Assembly: GCF_000427465.1 (NCBI RefSeq) | Contig: NZ_KE386497.1 | Location: forward strand, 500,162 to 564,161 | DNA from: Sinorhizobium arboris LMG 14919 | Lineage (GTDB): Bacteria; Pseudomonadota; Alphaproteobacteria; Rhizobiales; Rhizobiaceae | Direction of reading: 5' to 3' | Length of the DNA stretch: 64,000 bases | Shown: positions 58,436 to 64,000 of the stretch, piece by piece | How the letters are laid out: each line of letters begins with the position of its first letter | Position numbering within the stretch: position 1 is the stretch's first letter | Position numbers and translations under genes: made by a program | The notes under the pieces: model-generated | Told to the model about the DNA's origin: nothing | Databases searched by the model: none | Seen by the model: only the letters and a program-made list of their open reading frames with translations

Positions 58436-58892
58436 TGTCATGTTCCTTTCCTTGTTTCGGGCCGCGCCCTTCGCGGCCTCGATGGCTGTCGCAAAGACCG
58501 GGGACGATCGGACCGCACCTGAAAGGCCGGAACACTGTGGAGGGCGGCCGGAAGAACTTTGTTGTTCCGCGAGGAATGGCGGCACAGCCGTCAGGGGGAG
58601 AAAGTTCTGGAGGCCCGTTGCGGGAAGCCGATCGAGGCGAAGCCGTTCTTCGGTCAGACATGCCTCATCGAGCCCGCAGAAGGGAGCGCTGGCAACTATG
58701 AGGAGAAGGAGCATGGCAACGGCGACTTGCAGCGTACCATCGCATTTGTTCGAACGGCTCACAGGTGAAACCGCTCCGGATGCCAGGTCGTTGCGGTGAA
58801 CATCTCCGCATCGATCTCGGCAGACCCGCCGGTTGCGTTGGTCCATACACGGGAAATCGTTGCGGCGCGATTCGTTCTGCCGAAGAGGACCC
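58436..58892. other. Noncoding region upstream of DUF736
   Basis: It holds repeat copy 2 (58459-58537), which would be in the DUF736 leader. A 28-codon frame at 58713-58799, behind the good site GAGGAGAAGGAGC, might be a short peptide but has no other support. Confidence 0.4.
58459..58537. repeat. Dispersed repeat, copy 2 of 2
   Basis: This segment starts GGGCCGC and runs through GCAAAGACCGGGGACGAT to AAGGCCGGAACACTG, closely matching 57419-57490. It lies directly upstream of the DUF736 gene, where it could act as a promoter or leader. Confidence 0.6.
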
Positions 58893-59069
58893 ATGCGCAA
58901 GCAGACAAAGCCGTTCACCGTCAAAATCAATCCGTCTCGCAAGCCGAAATCCGGCACACAGAAGACGTCGATCTGGGGAAAGTTGGACCTGCGAACGGAT
59001 GAAGATCTGCAGGTGACGACCGAGCCGGTAGCGGAGTTTACCACCGCCGCTGGCGGCGGGCAGTCCTAA
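58893..59069 (+). CDS. Small hypothetical protein
   Basis: This is a 58-residue basic protein: [20 protein letters not shown] at the start, then [20 protein letters not shown]. The ATG at 58893 follows AGAGGACC. Similar short basic proteins are seen near DUF736 genes on rhizobial plasmids. Its function is unknown. Confidence 0.62.
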   Translation: MRKQTKPFTVKINPSRKPKSGTQKTSIWGKLDLRTDEDLQVTTEPVAEFTTAAGGGQS

Positions 59070-59101
59070 TCCACGCAAGACCGGGAGCTGCATTAACCTA
59101 T

Positions 59102-59329
59102 TCAAGCCGCCTGTCGGTCTTGGCCACGCCCAGGCTGAAGATCGTGAAGATAGGCAACGGCACGCTGGGCATGCGCCGCGGCGTGGAAGATCGCCCGTTT
59201 GTCTCCGGACAGGACGGTGAGCCAGGACTGAAGGTAGGACGCGTGATCCGGCCGCGGCTCGAGTTCCGGCGCGATGCCGAGATCAGCGCAGAGGAAGCAG
59301 CTGCCAAGCTCGGCAACATATCCTGAAAG
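59102..59329 (-). pseudogene. 3' fragment of an ArdC-like antirestriction gene
   Basis: The last ~74 codons of an ArdC-type gene remain: VAELGSCFLCADLGI, then PRPDHASYLQSWLTVLSGDK and RAIFHAAAHAQRAVAYLH. They align with the C-terminus of the intact gene at 63063-63986 (PRPDHARYIASWLEVLRSDK, RAIFTAASKAQQIADWMH). The upstream part, including the HExxH zinc site, is gone, and a stop lies just before the fragment. The break adjoins the mer cluster. Confidence 0.82.
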
Positions 59330-59350
59330 TCAAGCCGTCAGCAGCGTTGT

Positions 59351-61576
59351 TCAGCCGGCACAGCACGACAGCCTGGCGACGTCCTTGTCGAAGGCCAGTG
59401 CCGCGAGCTTCAAGCCCTCGACGGTCGTGAGGTATGGAAAAATCGCCTCCGCGAGATCGTTGACGGTGAGGCCCTGCCGGATTGCCAGCGTCGCGGTCTG
59501 GATGCTGTCGGCGCCTTCCGGCGCGAGGATATGGGCGCCAAGCAGACGACCGCTGCCGGCGTCGGCAACAAGCTTGATAAGCCCGCGGGTATCGCGGGCC
59601 GCAAGCGCGCGGGGCACCTGGTCGAGACCGATCGTCGAGATGCGGACGGCATGCGTGGCGGCGCGCGCCGCGGCCTCGGTCAATCCGACGCTCGCCACCT
59701 GCGGATCGGTGAAGACGATGGCCGGCATGGCGCTGTTGTCGTAGCGTCGACTGTCGCCGTTGAGGGCGTTGCTGGCGGCGAGCTTGGCGCCGTAGGCGGC
59801 CATGTAGACGAACTGGTCGCGGCCGGTGACGTCCCCGGCGGCATAGACACCAGCCTTGGTCGTGCGCATGCGGTCGTCGACGATGATGCCGCCTTTCGGC
59901 GAGATGGCGATTCCATACTCGGCGAGGCCGAGACCTTCGATGTTGGGCGTGCGGCCGGTTGCGATCAGCACCCGATCCGCGTCGATCGCCATATCCTGGC
60001 CGTTACGCATAACGGTCAGCGAAACGCCGCCCTCGGTCTTGCGGATTGCGCGGTAGGCAATGCCGGAGACGACGGTGATCCCTTCCCCCTCAAAATACCC
60101 CCTCAGCGCCGCGCCGATCTCCGGCTCGGCCTCCGGCAGCAGGCGCGACCGGCAGACGAGGGTCACCTTTACCCCGGCGCGAGCGAACATCTGGGCGAGT
60201 TCGGCGCCGATATAGCCGCCGCCGATGACGAGCAGCGAGTGCGGCAGTTCCTCGAGGTCAAGCGCCGTCGTGCTGGTCAGGTACGGCACGGTCTCGATAC
60301 CGGGGATCGCGGGTACGGCCGGCCGCGCACCGGTGGCGATGATGATCTTGCCGGCGGGAATGCGCGTGCCGCCGACCTCGACACCGCCGTCGACGAGGCG
60401 CGCCGGCCCGTCGCGAAAGGCGATGCCGTTGTAGGCAGGGAGCAGGTCGACATACTTCGCTTGGCGTAACTCAGAAACGAGCGCGTCCTTCTGGCGAATG
60501 GTCCCGCCCCAGTCGGTCACTTCGGCCTCCGCCGTGATACCGGCAAAGCGGGCGGTGGCGCGCGCATTGTGCAGCGTCTCGGCGGCACGGATCAGCGTCT
60601 TCGACGGCACGCAACCGACATTGACGCAGGTGCCGCCGATGGTGCCGCTGCCGATGAGTGCGACCTGGGCACCCTGATCGGCGGCGGTGATCGCGGCCGA
60701 GAAGCCGGCCGAGCCGGCGCCAATCACGACGAGGTCGTGAGCGCCTCCATTGCCAAGCTTGGCTCGGAGAGGGCGACTTGCGACCGTCGTATTGAGACCG
60801 GCGAGGCTCGGGCCGAACAGAGCGCGTCCGGCCTCCAGCCCTTCCGCGATCGTCAGCCGAAACCCGGGTCCGTCGGCCGAACGTCCGTTTCGCCAGGCGG
60901 AAAGATGCTCGTCCGAGCAGAGAAACGCGGTCGTCGCGCAGAGCGAGCTCGCAGCGCAGCCGCCTTCATAGCGGACGCTCAGCCACAGGACGGCCGCCCG
61001 CGGCGCGACGTCGGCCAGCGCCCTTCCTCGCTCCCGCGTCGTGATCCGGATCGGCGCGCCGCAATGACGGCAGGCCGAGGCGATCGCGATATCGCGATCG
61101 GTCATGGCGCCGATGCCGAGCGCATCAACCGCGCACATGGTGTTGAGCACGCGTCCGTCCAGCGTCACCCGATGGCCCGTGTCGCGGTCGGTGAAGGGAT
61201 AGGCACCGACGATCCGCTCGCCATCGAGAACGACGAGGTCGCGTCGGCGCAGATCTGCGAGCAGAGGCCGGATGGCGGCCTCGCTGAGTTCCGCACGCTC
61301 GGCCAGCGCGCTCCTCTTCGGAGCTCGTCCGTCTTCGACATAGAGCTGGAGCAGCGCGGCGCGCACGCGGTCCGCGGCGGGATCATAACCGCTCCAGCGA
61401 TTGAGCACGTGGTCGGAGCCGACCATGGCCTTGAGCGCATCGCGGACTGCCGGCGATTTGACGACCGACCAGTCAGGAAACATCACGCCCGGCCGCACGG
61501 CAAAGCTCGGCGCTGTCGCTGGCGTCGAAATGACAGCCTTGCCCGGGGAGGGGGAGGATGCGCAGCAGTCGTTCAT
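59351..61576 (-). CDS. merA: MerB-MerA fusion: organomercurial lyase plus mercuric reductase
   Basis: This is a 741-residue two-domain enzyme. Residues ~30-250 are MerB-like, with C148 and D151 (NTMCAVDALG) matching the catalytic Cys/Asp pair and C213 (SLCATTAFLCS) in the second cysteine region. Residues ~280-741 are MerA: FAD motif DLVVIGAGSAGFSAA, redox pair C317/C322 (GGTCVNVGCVPSK), NAD motif LLVIGGGYIGAELAQ, and the C-terminal C738-C739 pair (LSCCAG) that captures Hg(II). The usual N-terminal HMA domain of MerA is replaced by MerB. The fusion would cleave the carbon-mercury bond and reduce the released Hg(II) on the same chain. It is the last gene of the leftward mer operon. Confidence 0.93.
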   Translation of the reverse strand: MNDCCASSPSPGKAVISTPATAPSFAVRPGVMFPDWSVVKSPAVRDALKAMVGSDHVLNRWSGYDPAADRVRAALLQLYVEDGRAPKRSALAERAELSEAAIRPLLADLRRRDLVVLDGERIVGAYPFTDRDTGHRVTLDGRVLNTMCAVDALGIGAMTDRDIAIASACRHCGAPIRITTRERGRALADVAPRAAVLWLSVRYEGGCAASSLCATTAFLCSDEHLSAWRNGRSADGPGFRLTIAEGLEAGRALFGPSLAGLNTTVASRPLRAKLGNGGAHDLVVIGAGSAGFSAAITAADQGAQVALIGSGTIGGTCVNVGCVPSKTLIRAAETLHNARATARFAGITAEAEVTDWGGTIRQKDALVSELRQAKYVDLLPAYNGIAFRDGPARLVDGGVEVGGTRIPAGKIIIATGARPAVPAIPGIETVPYLTSTTALDLEELPHSLLVIGGGYIGAELAQMFARAGVKVTLVCRSRLLPEAEPEIGAALRGYFEGEGITVVSGIAYRAIRKTEGGVSLTVMRNGQDMAIDADRVLIATGRTPNIEGLGLAEYGIAISPKGGIIVDDRMRTTKAGVYAAGDVTGRDQFVYMAAYGAKLAASNALNGDSRRYDNSAMPAIVFTDPQVASVGLTEAAARAATHAVRISTIGLDQVPRALAARDTRGLIKLVADAGSGRLLGAHILAPEGADSIQTATLAIRQGLTVNDLAEAIFPYLTTVEGLKLAALAFDKDVARLSCCAG

Positions 61577-61642
61577 GGCTTCATGCCCTTCTTGTGGTTC
61601 GTTGTCTCGCAGCCCGCAGGCCTTGCCGGCAATGATGGAGGT

Positions 61643-61819
61643 TCATGCGACAAGACCGAGGCCGGTGGCCATCAGCGGCAGCACCACCAGACCCGCGCCA
61701 GCGAGCCAGACGCCAAGGCCAGCCAGCGGCAGGCTCAGGGCGACGAGTGGCGCTGCGCAGCAGATCGCGACAAGGACCGCGCCGGCCACGCCTGCGCGGA
61801 TTGCAGTGCGGTCGGTCAT
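61643..61819 (-). CDS. merF: MerF-like mercury transporter
   Basis: This is a 58-residue membrane protein with two helices: the first carries the vicinal cysteines (VLVAICCAAPLVALSLPLAG), the second is GAGLVVLPLMATGLGLV. This is the MerF layout, but the second, C-terminal cysteine pair of classical MerF is absent because the protein stops after the second helix. It starts 1 bp after the merP stop. Confidence 0.8.
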   Translation of the reverse strand: MTDRTAIRAGVAGAVLVAICCAAPLVALSLPLAGLGVWLAGAGLVVLPLMATGLGLVA

Positions 61820-61820
61820 C

Positions 61821-62111
61821 TTAGCTGCCCTGTTGCGTCGGACGGGCCGGATAGCCGGCATTCATGCTGGCGGCCGCGATCGCGTCGGCGTTCGTCTTCG
61901 TATCGTCGAAGGTGACCGTCGCGGTCTTCGCCTCGAAGGAGACGGTCACATTGGCAACGCCGGGGACGGCCGCCATGGTGGTCTTCACGATGTAGGGGCA
62001 CGAGGCGCAGGTCATGTTGTCGACGGCGAAGGTGACCGTGCGCTCGCCGGCCCAGGCGGCCGGGGCCAGCATCAGCGCGCCGATCACGGTGCAAATACTG
62101 AAACTCTTCAT
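61821..62111 (-). CDS. merP: MerP, periplasmic mercury-binding protein
   Basis: This is a 96-residue protein: a signal peptide (ICTVIGALMLAPAAWAG) and a heavy-metal-associated domain with the MTCASCP motif that binds Hg(II). It passes mercury to MerT. It lies 23 bp after merT. Confidence 0.93.
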   Translation of the reverse strand: MKSFSICTVIGALMLAPAAWAGERTVTFAVDNMTCASCPYIVKTTMAAVPGVANVTVSFEAKTATVTFDDTKTNADAIAAASMNAGYPARPTQQGS

Positions 62112-62134
62112 GAGGTGGGTCTCCTCTCTCGGCG

Positions 62135-62533
62135 TCAGGCGGAAAGCAGTAGCGGGGCGACATAGTCGAAGGCGAAGGCGGCGATGACGAGGACTGTTGC
62201 GATCCAGAGCGCGAACTGGACGAGGCGACTGCGGGCTGGGCGCGCGCAGGCGGCATCGTCGGCGCACGCACGCCACGGCTTCCGGTAGACGAGGTAGAAG
62301 CCATAGCCGAGAACGCCCGTCGTCCCGGCGACGAAGTAGGACTTGTAGGGCGCGAGTGCCGTCAGGTTGCTGATCCAAGCGCCGCCGATGCCAAGGCTGA
62401 AGAGGACGAGCGGAATGATGCAGCAGGAGGAGGCCGCGAGCGCGCCGAGGATGCCTCCGGCTGCGACCAGGCGCTGGCGGCCGGTCTCGCTCATCGGCGC
62501 AATGTCTGCCGTTCCGTGTGGCGATGCATTCAT
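62135..62533 (-). CDS. merT: MerT, mercury transporter
   Basis: This is a 132-residue inner-membrane protein. The first helix carries the vicinal cysteines (LGALAASSCCIIPLVLFSLG), and a second cysteine pair is in the loop (CADDAACARP). Three membrane helices match MerT, which carries Hg(II) into the cell for reduction. It is the first gene of the operon, expressed from the MerR-controlled promoter. Confidence 0.93.
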   Translation of the reverse strand: MNASPHGTADIAPMSETGRQRLVAAGGILGALAASSCCIIPLVLFSLGIGGAWISNLTALAPYKSYFVAGTTGVLGYGFYLVYRKPWRACADDAACARPARSRLVQFALWIATVLVIAAFAFDYVAPLLLSA

Positions 62534-62574
62534 CTCGGGTCTCGCTTTCCTTGCTGAACTCCTATCAAGGCGCT

Positions 62575-62605
62575 AGTGTGCAGTCTGTAGCAACTACAGG
62601 GTCAA
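62575..62605 (-). promoter_or_regulatory. MerR operator-promoter of merTPF-merBA
   Basis: On the minus strand -35 is TTGACC (62600-62605) and -10 is CACACT (62575-62580), separated by 19 bp, the long spacing typical of MerR promoters. The spacer holds the perfect dyad CTGTAG-TTG-CTACAG (62585-62599). merR starts 14 bp to the right in the opposite direction. Confidence 0.88.
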
Positions 62606-62618
62606 GAGGGTGTTTGCG

Positions 62619-63047
62619 ATGGGCGACCGCGCCGGGGTGACAGGTATGCAGCGGGCCGAGCTTGCCCGGCGGACGGGCTGCAATCTGGAGACGGTGCGCT
62701 ATTATGAGAAGGTTGGCCTTCTGCCCGAGCCGCCCCGCACTGCGAGCGGCTATCGCAGCTACGACAGCACGCACGAGCGGCGCCTTCGCTTCGTCTTGCG
62801 AGCCCGCGAGCTCGGCTTCTCGCTGGACGAAATCCGCGAGCTCCTGTGTCTCGTTGACGAGCGTGACCGGCCCTGCGCCGAAGTACGAGACGTCGCGGCC
62901 GTCCACCTTGCTGTCGTCCGAGCGAAGATCGCCGACCTCAAGCGCATGGAACGAGTGCTGAAGGACGTCGTTGCCCAGTGCGGCGACGGCACGCTCCCGG
63001 AATGTCCGCTGATCGAGACGCTGTTCCAGGAGCGCAACGCTATCTGA
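62619..63047 (+). CDS. merR: MerR, mercury-responsive regulator
   Basis: This is a 142-residue activator/repressor. The helix-turn-helix reads LARRTGCNLETVRYYEKVGL. The three mercury-binding cysteines are in the expected places (RPCAEV; AQCGDGTLPEC). The ATG at 62619 is preferred to the GTG at 62610 because AGAGG is then well spaced. It is divergent from the mer structural genes. Confidence 0.93.
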   Translation: MGDRAGVTGMQRAELARRTGCNLETVRYYEKVGLLPEPPRTASGYRSYDSTHERRLRFVLRARELGFSLDEIRELLCLVDERDRPCAEVRDVAAVHLAVVRAKIADLKRMERVLKDVVAQCGDGTLPECPLIETLFQERNAI

Positions 63048-63062
63048 TCGAGCTGGGGGCGC

Positions 63063-63986
63063 CTATGCGGCGCCCCGGACCTCGTGCTGGCGAGCGCCGG
63101 CCTGCTGCGCGTGCATCCAATCGGCGATCTGCTGCGCCTTGCTGGCGGCAGTGAAGATGGCGCGCTTGTCGGAGCGCAGCACCTCGAGCCAGGAAGCGAT
63201 GTAGCGGGCATGATCGGGCCGCGGTTCGACGCTGAGACTGAGATCGGCGCAGATCATCGCGCTCAAGAGCTCGACTGTGCATTCCTCCATCGCATAGGCG
63301 GCCGAGCCGAAGCGTCCGGAGAGATCGCGGTCGAGGCGGTGGCTGGCGCCGGAAGCGTGGCCGCATTCGTGAAGCAGCACGGCATAATAGGCGAGGGCAT
63401 CACGGAAGCAGGCGAACTCCGGCATCTGCACGTGATCCGTAGATGGGCGGTAATAGGCCTGCGAGCCGCCGTGGCGGATGTCGATGTCGAGCGCCGCACA
63501 GAAGCGTTCGGCCCGCTCGATTCGCTCGGCCTCGGGCAGCACCGGCATTGCGGGTGGCGTGTAGCCGTCGACCTGCGCGCAGTTGAACACGGTATAGCCG
63601 CGGGCGAACATGCGCCGGCCGGGCTCGTCGCGATCCGCTTCGCCGTCCTGATCGTCCGCCTCGCCGCGATCGGTGGTCTTCCAGAACACGACAAGGTGGC
63701 CGCGTTCGCCCTTGCGAACCTGGGCGCCGAGCGCCTGCCATTGGCGGTAGGTCCCCCAGATGCCGGCGGGATAGCCGGCCGCGTGCGCGGCAGCCCAGAG
63801 TGCGATGACGTTGACGCCGCGATAGGCCTTGCTTGAGGCGATGTTGACGGGCGTGGTGATGGCCGATCCGTCGTGATGCCAGGGCATCCGGTATTCGCCG
63901 GCGCCGGCCTCGATGGCGGCGATGATCTGGCTGGTGACGCGCTCGTAGACATCGGTCGGGGTCTGGGGGGTGCGATCTGTGGTCAT
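63063..63986 (-). CDS. ardC: ArdC-like antirestriction protein (zincin domain)
   Basis: This is a 307-residue protein of the ArdC family. The N-terminal ssDNA-binding domain reads DVYERVTSQIIAAIEAGAGE and TPVNIASSKAYRGVNVIALW. The C-terminal zincin-like metallopeptidase has the zinc motif LLHECGHASGASHR near residue 212 and the PRPDHARYIASWLEVLRSDK end. ArdC proteins protect incoming plasmid DNA from restriction. A 3' fragment of a second ardC lies on the far side of the mer cluster. Confidence 0.93.
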   Translation of the reverse strand: MTTDRTPQTPTDVYERVTSQIIAAIEAGAGEYRMPWHHDGSAITTPVNIASSKAYRGVNVIALWAAAHAAGYPAGIWGTYRQWQALGAQVRKGERGHLVVFWKTTDRGEADDQDGEADRDEPGRRMFARGYTVFNCAQVDGYTPPAMPVLPEAERIERAERFCAALDIDIRHGGSQAYYRPSTDHVQMPEFACFRDALAYYAVLLHECGHASGASHRLDRDLSGRFGSAAYAMEECTVELLSAMICADLSLSVEPRPDHARYIASWLEVLRSDKRAIFTAASKAQQIADWMHAQQAGARQHEVRGAA

Positions 63987-64000
63987 TGCTGCCTCCTTAA

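Noticed and set aside
59531..60469. Long plus-strand frames over merBA
   Set aside because: They are mirror frames of a high-GC gene whose minus-strand product has all the MerA and MerB motifs.

Overview
The window is about 64 kb of a large conjugative plasmid from an alphaproteobacterium of the Rhizobiales. The Sinorhizobium/Ensifer/Rhizobium/Agrobacterium group is the best guess, because a repABC-type replicon, a LuxI/TraR/TraM quorum-sensing circuit, a trb mating-pair operon and a Ti-type traAFBH/traCDG transfer region occur together. Codon use is GC-rich almost throughout. No rRNA, tRNA or CRISPR array was recognised.

Layout. (1) 1-1819: repB (cut by the left edge) and repA on the minus strand. 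(2) 2174-12309: traI (acyl-homoserine-lactone synthase) followed by trbBCDEJKLFGHI in one tight plus-strand operon. (3) 12473-40425: a ~28 kb catabolic island lying between trbI and traR. (4) 40581-41624: convergent traR and traM. (5) 41.8-46.4 kb: small accessory genes (XRE regulator, DUF433, DUF982, a membrane protein) and an adenylate cyclase-TPR protein. (6) 46.9-55.2 kb: traA-traF-traB-traH on the minus strand (traH appears broken), a probable oriT, then traC-traD-traG on the plus strand. (7) 55.4-59.3 kb: small plasmid genes (WGR, DUF736, a Phd-type antitoxin with a frameshifted partner, an ardC 3' fragment) with repeated noncoding segments. (8) 59.35-63.05 kb: a mercury-resistance cluster whose reductase is a MerB-MerA fusion. 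(9) 63.06-63.99 kb: an intact ArdC-like antirestriction gene.

The island is the most interesting part. It carries a complete MimABCD-type soluble di-iron monooxygenase with its usual partners (amidohydrolase, DUF59-type protein, dedicated GroEL, zinc alcohol dehydrogenase), KatG, and two AcoR-type sigma54 activators. Three near-consensus sigma54 promoters (14492, 18722, 33210) sit in front of adh, mimA and an acetoacetate decarboxylase. Further right are acetoacetate decarboxylase, a patatin, D-lactate dehydrogenase, a glyoxalase-like VOC protein and a GMC oxidoreductase with a Tat-signal small subunit. Read together they suggest a route: propane/2-propanol or acetoacetate -> acetone -> acetol (monooxygenase) -> methylglyoxal (GMC enzyme) -> D-lactate (glyoxalase) -> pyruvate (Dld). 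The individual families are recognised; the assembled pathway is inference.

Between adh and mimA lies an unrecognised module: a WD40-like protein, a coiled-coil protein and two or three small proteins. A small one-helix membrane protein is embedded between mimA and mimB behind a strong UUCG-loop hairpin. Decayed genes (a phospholipase D-like pseudogene, a transposase tail) at 32-35.4 kb suggest the island was built in several steps.
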